The notes: generated by a model from the sequence alone, not told the origin. A stretch of 64,000 nt of DNA from Arthrobacter sp. KBS0702 (GCF_005937985.2 NZ_CP042172.1:3224001-3288000), one strand, 5' to 3'; shown: positions 51,201 through 60,614, numbered from the stretch's first letter. Translations and numbers: made by a program.

Positions 51201-52667
51201 ATGATCGCGAACGTCGACGTTCTGGTGGTAGGCGGCGGCAACGCCGGATTCACGGCGGCACTGGCCGCGGCCGAAAACGGCCGCTCGGTGCTGCTGCTGG
51301 AGAAGGCGGAGAAGGACCGCGCCGGCGGCAACAGCTATTACACCGCGGGCGCCACCCGCATCCCGCACGGCGGGCTGGAAGACCTGGCCGACGTCGTCGA
51401 ACCCGACGAGCGGCACACCGTCACCGAGGTCCCGCCGTACACGCAGGAGGACTACCTGGCGGACCTGGACAAAGTCTCGGGCGGACGTAACGATCCCGAG
51501 CTTTCCCGGGTGCTGGTGGAGGAGAGCCACGGGACCCTGCGCTGGCTGCAGCGGCAGGGGCTGAAGTACCGGCTGATGTACGAACGCCAGGCCTACAGCC
51601 GGCCGGACGGATCGTTCCTGTTCTGGGGCGGCCTGCACATCGGCAACGTCGGCGGCGGCAAGGGCCTGATGGAGGACCACGCGGCGGCGGCCGAACGCGC
51701 CGGCGTCGGCGTCCGCTACGGCCACGCCGCGACGGGGCTGATCGTCGAGGATGAGCGCGTTGTGGGCGCGAGGTTCCGCGACGGCGACGGCGTGGAGAAA
51801 GAGGTGCGGGCCGGTTCCGTCATCCTGGCCTCCGGCGGCTTCGAGGCCAACCCCGAGATGCGGCGCCGCTACCTTGGCGAGGGCTGGCAGAACGCGAAGG
51901 TCCGCGGCGCCCCGGGGAACACCGGCGAGATGATCCGCTCGGCCCTGGACGCGGGCGCGGCGCAGGGCGGGGACTGGTCCACCTGCCACAGCGTGGCCTG
52001 GGACGCCGGGTTCGCGGAGAACGAGAGCAACTATGAGCTGACCAACCAGCTCACCCGCGGCGGATACCCGCTGGGCATCGTGGTGAACCAGGCGGGCGAG
52101 CGCTTCGTGGACGAGGGCGCCGACTTCCGCAACTACACCTACGCCCGTTACGGCCGGGACATTCTGCAGCAGCCCGGAGCCGTGGCGTACCAGCTGTTCG
52201 ACGCCACCACCCGGCCCATGCTCCGCGCCGAGGAGTACGAGATGCCCGGCGTCTCGGTCATCGTCTCCGATGACCTGGCCACCCTGGCCGAGCGTGCGGG
52301 CATCGACCCGGCGGGGCTGGAACGCACGGTTGCCGGCTACAACGCCGCCATCGATACCGGACGGGCGTTCGACCCCAACGTCAAGGACAGGAGGGCGGCG
52401 GCCGTGGTGCCGCCCAAGAGCAACTGGGCGTTGGCGCTGGAGACGGCTCCGTTTTACGCCTTCCCCGTCACGTGCGGGGTGACCTTCACGTTCGGCGGGC
52501 TGAAGACGGACACCTTCGGGCGCGTCTTGAACAACGACGGCGCCCCCGTCCCGGGCTTGCTGGCCTGCGGCGAAGCGCTGGGCGGGTTGTTCAGCGGCAA
52601 CTACCCGGGCGGCAGCGGCCTCGCGGCCGGCGCGGTGTTCGGCAGGAGGGCCGGCTCAGTCGCCTGA
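51201..52667 (+). CDS. tcuA: FAD-dependent tricarballylate dehydrogenase
   Basis: 488 residues. 'VDVLVVGGGNAGFTAALAAA' (about 5-24) is the FAD fold. 'DRAGGNSYYTAGATRIPHGG' (about 45-64) is characteristic of TcuA. 'SVILASGGFEANPEMRRRYL', 'FVDEGADFRNYTYARYGRDI' and 'GNYPGGSGLAAGAVFGRRAG' complete the fumarate-reductase-like pattern. TcuA oxidises tricarballylate to cis-aconitate in Salmonella, with TcuB reoxidising the flavin; no tcuB is seen here, so another acceptor is needed. Preceded by motif site 3. It is convergent with the esterase-like gene 27 bases beyond. Confidence 0.88.
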   Translation: MIANVDVLVVGGGNAGFTAALAAAENGRSVLLLEKAEKDRAGGNSYYTAGATRIPHGGLEDLADVVEPDERHTVTEVPPYTQEDYLADLDKVSGGRNDPELSRVLVEESHGTLRWLQRQGLKYRLMYERQAYSRPDGSFLFWGGLHIGNVGGGKGLMEDHAAAAERAGVGVRYGHAATGLIVEDERVVGARFRDGDGVEKEVRAGSVILASGGFEANPEMRRRYLGEGWQNAKVRGAPGNTGEMIRSALDAGAAQGGDWSTCHSVAWDAGFAENESNYELTNQLTRGGYPLGIVVNQAGERFVDEGADFRNYTYARYGRDILQQPGAVAYQLFDATTRPMLRAEEYEMPGVSVIVSDDLATLAERAGIDPAGLERTVAGYNAAIDTGRAFDPNVKDRRAAAVVPPKSNWALALETAPFYAFPVTCGVTFTFGGLKTDTFGRVLNNDGAPVPGLLACGEALGGLFSGNYPGGSGLAAGAVFGRRAGSVA

Positions 52668-52694
52668 GCCGTTGCCGTCACCGCCGTCGGGTGC

Positions 52695-53435
52695 CTAGTT
52701 TCGGTACCCGGCGGCGACGTCGTGGAGGGCTGCCGCGGCGACCTTCGGGTTGGTCAGCATGGCGCAGTGGTCGCCGCTGATGGTGACCAGCCGGGTGGCG
52801 GCAGGGAGGTTGGACAGGGACATGCGCATTCGCCGTTCGGTGTTTTGCCGGTCCTCCTCGGGCCAGAGGTAGGTCACGGGGACGCCGTCCAGGGCGCCGG
52901 CGGTCAGGGTCCATGGTTCGAAGAGCGGCCCGGCGGGCTGCGGGGTGAGCCGAGATCGGATGGCCCGGACCGCGGGGTCCTCCCGGTCCAGCGAGGAGAG
53001 CCAGCGGGAGGCCACCACTGTTTCGGGAACTACGTAACTGCCGTCCCCCCGCGCCGCGGCTTCCCGCTCGTAGGTCTCGCGGATGGCGGGGTCCAGGGTG
53101 TCCGCCCAGGACTGGCCGGGTTTGCGGGCCTGGGCGCTGAAATAGACCAGGTGCCGGACCTTGTCCGGGCGCTTCACGGCCGCGGCCGCGATCGGGTACC
53201 CGGCCATGCTGTGCCCGGCGAGGACCACGGGTCCCGGGGCAGCGTCCAGGCGCTCGACGACGGCGGCAACGTAGTCGGCCACGGTCACCGAGCCGCGCGG
53301 GGTTTCGTCATTTCCGTGGCCGGGAAGGTCAAACGCGGCAGCCTCCGTGCCCAGGGCGGCGAGCTCGGCGATGGTCTCCTCCCAGCACCATGCGCCGAGC
53401 ATGCTTCCGTGGACCAGCAGGATCTCGGCGGGCAT
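52695..53435 (-). CDS. Alpha/beta-hydrolase, methyl-esterase (hydroxynitrile-lyase-like) type
   Basis: 246 residues. 'ILLVHGSMLGAWCWEETIAE' (oxyanion HG), nucleophile elbow 'VVLAGHSMAGYPIA' (Ser near residue 76) and a late 'TISGDHCAMLTNPKV' with the catalytic His fit the plant MES/salicylate-esterase-like bacterial family. The catalytic acid lies in between. It could deesterify the carboxylate feeding this cluster, but that is inferred. Divergent from the second GntR gene, with motif site 4 in between. Confidence 0.88.
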   Translation of the reverse strand: MPAEILLVHGSMLGAWCWEETIAELAALGTEAAAFDLPGHGNDETPRGSVTVADYVAAVVERLDAAPGPVVLAGHSMAGYPIAAAAVKRPDKVRHLVYFSAQARKPGQSWADTLDPAIRETYEREAAARGDGSYVVPETVVASRWLSSLDREDPAVRAIRSRLTPQPAGPLFEPWTLTAGALDGVPVTYLWPEEDRQNTERRMRMSLSNLPAATRLVTISGDHCAMLTNPKVAAAALHDVAAGYRN

Positions 53436-53494
53436 GGATGCTCCTTCGGTGGTGCTGAGCGCGGTCGCCGGGGCTCCGGCGCCGCGATTGAATG

Positions 53495-53505
53495 CAAATG
53501 TATAC
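53495..53505 (+). promoter_or_regulatory. AAATGTATAC motif, site 4
   Basis: CAAATGTATAC, with GTATAC at 53500-53505, in the divergent region between the esterase-like gene and the second GntR gene. One or two bases differ from the CGAATGTATAC word upstream. Confidence 0.4.
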
Positions 53506-53576
53506 TGCGAGCTGGGTGATGAAAACCCGGATGGTTGCCCGTGGATGTCAGATCCGGGCCCCGATGAGGAGCGTGC

Positions 53577-54218
53577 GTGGTGTTGGAGAAGTCGGTCTAC
53601 AGCCGCCTGCGGGAGGACATCCTGAGTTCGGCGATCACGCCGGAGGAGACCCTCACCGAGGTCAAGCTAACGGAGCGGTACGGCGCGTCCCGCACTCCCG
53701 TCCGCGAGGCGTTGCAGCGGCTGGAGCAGGATGGCCTGCTGGAGCGGCGCGGCAAGGTCCTGGCGGTCCGCACCCACACGGCCGAGGAAATCGTCGACAT
53801 TTATGAGTCGCGGATCGTGCTGGAAGAAGCGGCCGCGGCTAAGGCGGCGCGCAAGCGGACGGACCTGGACGTCCGGCTGCTGCGGGCCAAGTACCAGAGC
53901 ATGCGGGCGTTGGACCCGGCCGACGGGCCAGCCTTGGCCGAGGCAAACCGGGAGTTCCACGGCCTGATCTGGGCCGCGGCCCACAGCCCGTCCCTCATGC
54001 GGCTGCTGACAGGCCTGGACCAGCAGGTCCGCCGTTATACCCTGACCACCCTCACCCACCCGGGCCGTTGGGACGCAGTCCTGGCCGACTACGAGGCCCT
54101 GGTTGCCGCGATCGAGGCCGGCGACGCAACGACGGCCTGCGACATCGCCGCCCGCCATATGACCGAGGCCTTGGAAATCCGCCTGCAGATGTACGCCGAG
54201 GATCCGAACCGGCTGTAG
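53577..54218 (+). CDS. Second GntR-family regulator with FCD domain
   Basis: 213 residues from GTG at 53577 with GAGGAG upstream. Winged helix at about 5-70 ('TERYGASRTPVREALQRLEQ'), FCD domain at about 75-205 with 'IYESRIVLEEAAAAKAA' and 'NREFHGLIWAAAHSPSL'. Similar in length and in many motifs to the regulator at 49861. The shared operator-like words before both genes suggest overlapping regulons. It faces the exporter operon tail-to-tail. Confidence 0.9.
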   Translation: MVLEKSVYSRLREDILSSAITPEETLTEVKLTERYGASRTPVREALQRLEQDGLLERRGKVLAVRTHTAEEIVDIYESRIVLEEAAAAKAARKRTDLDVRLLRAKYQSMRALDPADGPALAEANREFHGLIWAAAHSPSLMRLLTGLDQQVRRYTLTTLTHPGRWDAVLADYEALVAAIEAGDATTACDIAARHMTEALEIRLQMYAEDPNRL

Positions 54219-54253
54219 GGGTGTGCCTTCTGCGGCTGCGGGGAGCCCCTTCC

Positions 54254-56311
54254 TCAAACCTCCGCCACCGGCGCCGCGAACTGCGCCGCGTACAGCGCCG
54301 CATACGCCCCGCCGGCCTCCAGCAGTGAAGCATGCGTCCCCTGTTCCACGATCTGGCCGGCTTCCATCACCAGAATGAGGTCGGCGTCGCGGATGGTGGA
54401 GAGCCGGTGCGCAATGACAAACGACGTCCGGTCGCTCCGTAGCGCGCTCATCGCCTTCTGCACCAGCACCTCGGTGCGGGTGTCGACAGAAGAAGTCGCC
54501 TCGTCCAGGATCAGCACCGACGGCCGCGCCAGGAACGCCCGGGCAATCGTCAGCAGCTGCTTCTCCCCCGCCGAAACGTTGGAACCCTCATCGTCGAGCA
54601 CGGTGTCGTAGCCCTGCGGCAGGGACTTCACGAACCGGTCCACGTAGGTAGCCTTCGCCGCCTCCAGGATCTCCGCCTCGGAAGCATCCGGCCGGCCGTA
54701 GGCAATGTTGTCCCGGATGGTCCCGCCGAACAGCCAGGTGTCCTGCAGCACCATGCCCATCCGCGAGCGCAGCTCGTGCCGGGACATCGCGGCGACGTCC
54801 ACGCCGTCCAGCGTGATCCGCCCGGCGTCGAGTTCGTAGAAGCGCATCATCAGGTTCACCAGCGTGGTCTTGCCCGCCCCGGTGGGTCCCACGATCGCCA
54901 CGGTCTGCCCCGGCTCCGCCACCAGGCTCAAGTTGGAAATCAGCGGCTTGTCCGGCGAGTAGGCAAAGGACACGTCCTCGAACACCAGCCGCCCCCGGCC
55001 CCCAGAAGGAGCCTCAGCCGGCACCGGGTCCGCTGACTGCTCCTCGGTGTCCAGCAGCTCGAACACCCGCTCGGCCGAGGCCACCCCGGACTGCAGCAGG
55101 TTCGCCATCGAGCCCAGCTGGGCCAGCGGCTGGGTGAACTGCCGGGAGTACTGGATGAACGCCTGCACGTCGCCGAGCTGCATCGCCCCGGACGCCACCT
55201 GGAGGCCGCCCACCACGGCGATTCCCACATAGACCAGGTTCCCGATGAACGTCATGGCCGGCATGATCAGCCCGGAAATGAACTGGGCGCCGAAGCTCGC
55301 CTGGTACAGCTCGGCGTTCTTCTGCCGGAACGTATCCTCCACCTCGCGCTGCCGGCCGAACACCTTCACCAGTGCGTGCCCGGTGTAGGTCTCCTCGATC
55401 TGGCCGTTCAGCTCGCCGGTGTTCTTCCACTGCGCCACGAACAGCTTCTGCGAGCGCTTGGCTATCACCGCCGTCGTCACCAGGGTCAGCGGGATGGTGA
55501 CCAGGGCGATGATGGCCAGCGTCGGCGAGAGGATCACCATCATCACCAGCACCCCGGCCACGGTCAGCAGGGAGGTCACCGCCTGGCTGATGGACTGCTG
55601 CAGGCTCTGGGAGATGTTGTCCACGTCGTTGGTGACCCGGCTGAGCAGCTCGCCGCGCTGAACGGTGTCGAAGTAGCGCAGCGGAAGCCGGTTGATCTTC
55701 GCCTCGATCCGCTCGCGCAGCCGGTACACGGTGCGCTGCACCACGCCGTTGAGGATATATGCCTGCATCCACATAAACGACGACGCCAGCACATACAGCA
55801 CCAGCGCCCACAGCAGCACGGAGGACAGCGCGGCGAAGTCGATCCCGGTCCCGGGCGTCAGCGCCATGGCGCCCAGCATGTCCGCCTTTTGGTTCTCCCC
55901 CGCGGCCCGCAGCTGCGCGATCAGCTGGGCCTTGCTCACCCCGGCGGGCAGCTGCTTGGACACGACGCCGGCGAAGATCAGGTTGGTGCCCTCGCCCAAC
56001 AGCCGCGGCCCGATCACGGACAGTGTCACGCTTACGACGGCGAGAGCCAGTACCAGCGTCAGCCAGATCCGCTCGGGGCGGAGTTCGCCCAGCAGCCGCT
56101 TCGCGGACGGGCCAAAGTTCATCGCCTTCTCCGCCGGGATGTTCATGCCGGCGAAGGGGCCCCCGTGGCCGGGGCCGCCGCGCGGGCGCGGGATCCGCAG
56201 CGGGGCCTCCTGGGCGGCGCCGGCCGACGGCTTCCCGCCAGCACCGCCGGCACCGCCACCCGAACCGCCGGCGGCGCCGGAAGCAGAAGTCCGTGACTCG
56301 ACCTTGCTCAT
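54254..56311 (-). CDS. ABC exporter half-transporter (MsbA/MdlB type), intact homologue of the three fragments
   Basis: 685 residues. A Gly/Pro-rich N-terminus (1-65), a six-helix membrane domain (about 80-400), then an ATPase with Walker A '[16 protein letters not shown]', Q-loop '[15 protein letters not shown]', signature '[16 protein letters not shown]', Walker B '[12 protein letters not shown]' and H-loop 'VIAHRLSTI'. Signature SAGEK differs from the usual SGGQ. It overlaps the partner gene by 4 bases, so they probably form a heterodimeric exporter of drugs or lipids. Three truncated copies of its ATPase region lie at 20070-20420, 20862-21345 and 42312-42584. Confidence 0.94.
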   Translation of the reverse strand: MSKVESRTSASGAAGGSGGGAGGAGGKPSAGAAQEAPLRIPRPRGGPGHGGPFAGMNIPAEKAMNFGPSAKRLLGELRPERIWLTLVLALAVVSVTLSVIGPRLLGEGTNLIFAGVVSKQLPAGVSKAQLIAQLRAAGENQKADMLGAMALTPGTGIDFAALSSVLLWALVLYVLASSFMWMQAYILNGVVQRTVYRLRERIEAKINRLPLRYFDTVQRGELLSRVTNDVDNISQSLQQSISQAVTSLLTVAGVLVMMVILSPTLAIIALVTIPLTLVTTAVIAKRSQKLFVAQWKNTGELNGQIEETYTGHALVKVFGRQREVEDTFRQKNAELYQASFGAQFISGLIMPAMTFIGNLVYVGIAVVGGLQVASGAMQLGDVQAFIQYSRQFTQPLAQLGSMANLLQSGVASAERVFELLDTEEQSADPVPAEAPSGGRGRLVFEDVSFAYSPDKPLISNLSLVAEPGQTVAIVGPTGAGKTTLVNLMMRFYELDAGRITLDGVDVAAMSRHELRSRMGMVLQDTWLFGGTIRDNIAYGRPDASEAEILEAAKATYVDRFVKSLPQGYDTVLDDEGSNVSAGEKQLLTIARAFLARPSVLILDEATSSVDTRTEVLVQKAMSALRSDRTSFVIAHRLSTIRDADLILVMEAGQIVEQGTHASLLEAGGAYAALYAAQFAAPVAEV

Positions 56312-58044
56312 ACCGCCTCCTCCGCCGCGAGCTGGGAATTCACAATCTCGTTGTACGTCGGCGAGGTCTCCAGCAGTTCCTCGTGCGTGCCGTGCGCGAC
56401 GATCCTGCCGTCGTCGAGCACCAAAATCTGGTCCGCGTCCACGATGCTGGACACCCGCTGGGCGATGATCACCAGCGTCGCTCCGGCGGTGTGCTGCCGG
56501 AGCGCCTGCCGCAGCCGGGCGTCCGTGGCGGTGTCCAGCGAGGAGAACGAGTCGTCAAAGATGTAGAGCTCGGGCCGTTTCACCAGCGCCCGGGCAATCG
56601 CGATCCGCTGCCGCTGCCCGCCGGAGACGTTGGTGCCGCCCTGCGAGATCGGCGCGTCCAGCCCGCCCTCCATCTCGCGGACAAAATCCTCGGCCTGCGC
56701 GATGGACAGCGCCCGCCAGAGCTCGTCCTCGGTGGCGTCGGGCTTGCCGTAGAGCAGATTGCTGCGGACCGTGCCGGAGAACAGGTAGGGCTTCTGCGGG
56801 ACCAGGCCGATGTGGCCCCAGAGCAGGTCCGGGTGCAGCTCGCGGACGTCCACGCCGTCGATCCGCACCGACCCGGAGGTGGCGTCGAAGAGCCGCGGCA
56901 TCAGGTTCACCAGGGTGGTCTTGCCGGACCCTGTGGAGCCGATGATCGCCGTCGTCTGCCCGGCGCGGGCGGTGAAGTCCACGTCCGAGAGGACCGGTGC
57001 CTCGGCACCCGGGTAGGCGAATCCGACGTCGCGCATTTCCAGCTCGCCGCGGGCTGCACCGGCGAGGCTGACCGGGTGCTCCGGCGGCCGGACGCTGGAT
57101 TCGGTGCCCAGCACCGCGCCGATCCGGTCCGCGGAGACGGCGGCGCGCGGGATCATGATCGCCATGAACGTGGCCATCATGACGGACATCAGGATCTGCA
57201 TCAGGTAGCTCAGGAACGCGATCATGGTCCCCACCTGCATGGAGCCGTCCTCGATCCGGAACGCGCCGAACCAGATCACGGCCACGGAGGAGACGTTGAG
57301 CACCAGCATCACGGTGGGGAACGCGAGCGCCATCAGCCGGCCGGCGCGCAGCGCGGTGTCCGTGACGTCCTCGTTGGCGCGGCCAAAGCGGGCGGTCTCG
57401 ATGTCCTCCCGGACGAAGGCGCGGACCACGCGGATGCCGGTGAGCTGTTCGCGCAGCACCCGGTTGACCGTGTCGATCCGGGTCTGCATCAGCCGGAACA
57501 GCGGCACCATCCGGGTGACGATCAGGCCCACGGCGATGAGCAGCACCGGGACGCTGACCGCGATCAGCCAAGACAGCTGCACGTCCTGCCGCACCGCCAT
57601 GATGACCCCGCCGATGCTCAGCATGGGCGCGGTCACCATCAGTGTGGCGGACATCAGCACCAGCTGCTGGACCTGCTGGACGTCGTTGGTGGAGCGGGTG
57701 ATCAGGCTGGGCGCGCCGAACCGGGTCACTTCCTGCTCGGAAAACTCGGCCACCCGGGTGAAGATCGCCCCGCGCACGTCCCGGCCCAGCGCCATCGCGG
57801 CCTTCGCGCCGAAGTAGACGGCGGCGATGGTGCAGGCGATCTGCAGCAGGGTGACCATCAGCATCACGCCGCCGACGCGCATGATGTAGTCCGTGTCCCC
57901 GCGCGCCACACCCTGGTCGATGATGTCCGCGTTCAGGGTGGGCAGGTACAGCGAGGCGATGGAGGCCGCCAGCTGGAAGACGACGACGGCGAGCAGCAGC
58001 CGCCGCTGCGGCCTCAGGTATTCGACGAGCAGTTTCCAGAGCAT
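56308..58044 (-). CDS. ABC exporter half-transporter, partner subunit
   Basis: 578 residues. Six-helix membrane domain at about 15-310, ATPase at about 335-570 with Walker A '[16 protein letters not shown]', Q-loop 'GLVPQKPYLFSGTVRS', signature 'NVSGGQRQRIAIARAL' and 'IFDDSFSSLDTATDARL'. Walker B ends in Asp ('YIFDDSFSS') in place of the catalytic Glu, the usual sign of the degenerate ATP site of heterodimeric exporters, while the downstream subunit keeps Glu. It is the first gene of the pair. Confidence 0.94.
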   Translation of the reverse strand: MLWKLLVEYLRPQRRLLLAVVVFQLAASIASLYLPTLNADIIDQGVARGDTDYIMRVGGVMLMVTLLQIACTIAAVYFGAKAAMALGRDVRGAIFTRVAEFSEQEVTRFGAPSLITRSTNDVQQVQQLVLMSATLMVTAPMLSIGGVIMAVRQDVQLSWLIAVSVPVLLIAVGLIVTRMVPLFRLMQTRIDTVNRVLREQLTGIRVVRAFVREDIETARFGRANEDVTDTALRAGRLMALAFPTVMLVLNVSSVAVIWFGAFRIEDGSMQVGTMIAFLSYLMQILMSVMMATFMAIMIPRAAVSADRIGAVLGTESSVRPPEHPVSLAGAARGELEMRDVGFAYPGAEAPVLSDVDFTARAGQTTAIIGSTGSGKTTLVNLMPRLFDATSGSVRIDGVDVRELHPDLLWGHIGLVPQKPYLFSGTVRSNLLYGKPDATEDELWRALSIAQAEDFVREMEGGLDAPISQGGTNVSGGQRQRIAIARALVKRPELYIFDDSFSSLDTATDARLRQALRQHTAGATLVIIAQRVSSIVDADQILVLDDGRIVAHGTHEELLETSPTYNEIVNSQLAAEEAV

Positions 58045-58160
58045 CCGGTCTCCACGGTCCCTAGTTCACGCACGGTTCACGCACGGTGATTCGAACGCCA
58101 GTTTACGTCCGGAGGCTGGGAGTGGAACCGGTTCCTCTCAGGGCGAATCCGGGGCGTGCC

Positions 58161-59150
58161 TCAGCCGTCGACGGTGGTGCGGACGTCGTCGTCCGTGTGT
58201 CCGCTGTCCTTCTTGCCGACCGGCAGGACTTTGAGCAGCGGCTGCAGGATCGCCATCACGACGAGGCCCCAGCCGAGCCCAAGGACGGTCGAGCACAGGG
58301 TGTTCACGAGCCAGGCCAGGAAGCCGCCCGCCACCGGTATCCCGGCGACGGGGTGTTCGAGGGCGTGCACCAGGTCATAGGGCAGGTGCCAGCCGAGGTC
58401 GTGGGCGCCTTGCAGCATGATGTGCCCGCCCACCCACAGCATGGCGCCCGTCCCGACCACGGTGATCGTGGTCAGCACGGCGGGCATCCCCCTGACGAGC
58501 AGCTCGCCGAAGCGCTGGGAGCCCGCGGACTCCCTGGTGGTCAGGTGCAGGCCAATGTCGTCCATCTTGACGATGAGCGCGACGGCGCCGTACACGGCCG
58601 CCGTGATCGCGAGCGCCACTGCGACCAGGATGGAGGCCCGGACCCACAGAGATTCGGCCGCCACCTCGTTCATCGCGATGACCATGATCTCGCAGGAGAG
58701 GATGAAGTCGGTGGTGATGGCGCCCTTGGTGACCTTGGCTTCCGCCTCCGGCCCACGGTCGACCGCCGGGGTGTCTTCTTCGGCCTCGTGGTGGCCGCGG
58801 AGTTTGTGCCAGATCTTCTCGGCACCCTCGTAGCAGAGGTAGGTGCCACCCGCCATGAGGATGAACGGAATGACCCCCGGGATGAAGGCGCTGATGAGCA
58901 GCAGCGCCGGCAGGATGATCAGGAGTTTGTTCCGCAGCGAGCCCCAGAAGATCTTCTTGATCATCGGCAGTTCGCGTGATGGGTCCGCCCCGGAAACGTA
59001 CTGAGGGGTGACGGCGGCGTCGTCAATAACCACGCCCGCCGCCTTGGCCCCGGCTTTGGCTGCTCCCGCGGCGACGTCGTCCACCGATGCGGCGGCGATC
59101 TTGGCCAGGGCTGCGATGTCGTCCAGCAGGGCGACCAGGCCGCCGCTCAC
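58161..59150 (-). CDS. DUF808 (YedI-like) membrane protein
   Basis: 329 residues from GTG at 59150 ('VSGGLVALLDDIAALAKIAA'); the open frame continues upstream to 59507 but that part is non-coding by content and would overlap the divergent VOC gene. 'GAAKAGAKAAGVVIDDAAVT', 'LPMIKKIFWGSLRNKLLIIL', 'GGTYLCYEGAEKIWH' and several hydrophobic segments match DUF808. The family's function is unknown. Confidence 0.88.
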   Translation of the reverse strand: MSGGLVALLDDIAALAKIAAASVDDVAAGAAKAGAKAAGVVIDDAAVTPQYVSGADPSRELPMIKKIFWGSLRNKLLIILPALLLISAFIPGVIPFILMAGGTYLCYEGAEKIWHKLRGHHEAEEDTPAVDRGPEAEAKVTKGAITTDFILSCEIMVIAMNEVAAESLWVRASILVAVALAITAAVYGAVALIVKMDDIGLHLTTRESAGSQRFGELLVRGMPAVLTTITVVGTGAMLWVGGHIMLQGAHDLGWHLPYDLVHALEHPVAGIPVAGGFLAWLVNTLCSTVLGLGWGLVVMAILQPLLKVLPVGKKDSGHTDDDVRTTVDG

Positions 59151-59309
59151 AGTCCGCGTCCGTCCTGTTTGGGGGCGGACGGCTGGACGGAGGTGCCCTG
59201 GTCGGGGTGCGTGATCGGCATGCTCAATTATATGGTGGCGCGCAGTCCGCCAACCCGAGCGGTCAGGCGGCCGGTGCGCCCGTCCGCCGGCCGGGTGTAG
59301 CTTGGCCAG

Positions 59310-59699
59310 ATGCTGAGCATAGGTTCGATCGTGATCCGGGTGGACAACCTCGAACGACAGATGGTCTTCTGGCAGGCCGCGCTGGGCTACGAGCCGCGGC
59401 ACGAGCCCGTCGACGACTTTGTCATCCTGCAGCCGCCGAGCGGTGACGGCACCTGCATCTCGCTCGACCGCGTTCCCGCTCCCATTCAGATCCCGCCGCG
59501 CCTGCACCTGGACCTGTATACCGACGAACAGGACGCCGAAGTGCAGCGGCTCCTAGGCTTGGGCGCCACTCGGGTCGAGTGGAGCAAGCGGCCGGCGGAC
59601 GCGGACTACGTGATCCTGGCCGACCCGGAAGGCAACCGGTTCTGCGTGGTGGACACCGCCGGGCCCGGCAACTCGCCGTCGTCCCCTGCGGAGGGCTGA
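59310..59699 (+). CDS. VOC-family (glyoxalase-like) protein
   Basis: 129 residues with one pair of beta-alpha-beta-beta-beta units. 'SIVIRVDNLERQMVFWQAAL' and 'RLHLDLYTDEQDAEVQRLLG' then 'YVILADPEGNRFCVVD' are standard. Related short VOC proteins bind a metal and small ligands, and their functions vary. No operon partner is evident. Confidence 0.88.
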   Translation: MLSIGSIVIRVDNLERQMVFWQAALGYEPRHEPVDDFVILQPPSGDGTCISLDRVPAPIQIPPRLHLDLYTDEQDAEVQRLLGLGATRVEWSKRPADADYVILADPEGNRFCVVDTAGPGNSPSSPAEG

Positions 59700-59774
59700 A
59701 CATCTGAGTGCTTGCGCTCCACTCCCGGCCCGGAATACCGTCCCAAGCAGCAAACCACAAGCGGAAGGCATCCC

Positions 59775-60614
59775 ATGCTGAAGCAAGTCGCCGAGGGCGT
59801 TCTGGTCCATGAGAGCGAACTCCTCCAGAGCAACTCCGTTGTCGTGCAGGGCCGGGACGGAGTGTTGCTCATCGACCCCGGCATCACGCGCAGCGAAATG
59901 GCCGGTCTCGCGAACGACCTTCGAGGCCTGGGCCGGCCCGTCGTCGCAGGCTTCGCCACGCATCCCCATTGGGACCACGTCCTCTGGCACGAGGCGTTCG
60001 GCGACGCGCCCCGATACGGCACAGCCCGCTGCGCGGCGTCGATGCAGGCGCTACTGTCGACCTCGGGCTGGCAGGACCGCGTAGCCGGGGTGCTACCGCC
60101 GGAGTTCGCCGGGGATATCCCGCTGGAACTGTTCGGGCTCATTACCGGCCTGCCCGCCGAAGCGGCGCACGTCCCCTGGGATGGCCCCTCGGTCCGCATC
60201 ATCGAGCATCAGGCCCACACCGCAGGCCATGCCGCGCTGCTGATCGAGGAGCGTGGCATCCTCGTCGCGGGCGACATGCTCTCCGATGCCCTGATGCCGT
60301 TCCTCGACCTCGACGCCGCGGATCCGCTCGAGGACTACCTCGCATCGCTGCGGCTGTTCGAGCGCGTGGCGGACGACGTCGATGCCGTGATCCCCGGCCA
60401 CGGCTCGGTCGGCGGAGTCGAGCAACTGCGGTCACGGATCAAACTGGACCGCGCTTACGTACACGCCCTGCGCGACGGCGCCGAGCCCGACGACCCGCGG
60501 CTCGGTCCGTCGGCCCCGTTGGGGTGGCTGCCCGACGTACACCAATGGCAGGTACAACGGCTCGCCCAAAGACAACAGGACGAGACGCGCGACGAAAAGC
60601 CCGGGCTGACCTAG
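59775..60614 (+). CDS. MBL-fold metallohydrolase
   Basis: 279 residues from ATG at 59775 with GGAAGG upstream. 'FATHPHWDHVLWHEAF' gives HxHxDH, 'HTAGHAALLIEE' the third-site His, 'ILVAGDMLSDALMPFLD' the bridging Asp and 'AVIPGHGSVGG' the final His. This is a two-zinc hydrolase with unknown substrate. Its TAG stop overlaps the stop of the convergent dehydrogenase within a CTAG palindrome. Confidence 0.9.
   Translation: MLKQVAEGVLVHESELLQSNSVVVQGRDGVLLIDPGITRSEMAGLANDLRGLGRPVVAGFATHPHWDHVLWHEAFGDAPRYGTARCAASMQALLSTSGWQDRVAGVLPPEFAGDIPLELFGLITGLPAEAAHVPWDGPSVRIIEHQAHTAGHAALLIEERGILVAGDMLSDALMPFLDLDAADPLEDYLASLRLFERVADDVDAVIPGHGSVGGVEQLRSRIKLDRAYVHALRDGAEPDDPRLGPSAPLGWLPDVHQWQVQRLAQRQQDETRDEKPGLT

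Noticed and set aside
56023..58089. A 688-residue plus-strand frame
   Set aside because: Antisense of the ABC exporter partner gene, whose motifs are all intact on the minus strand.
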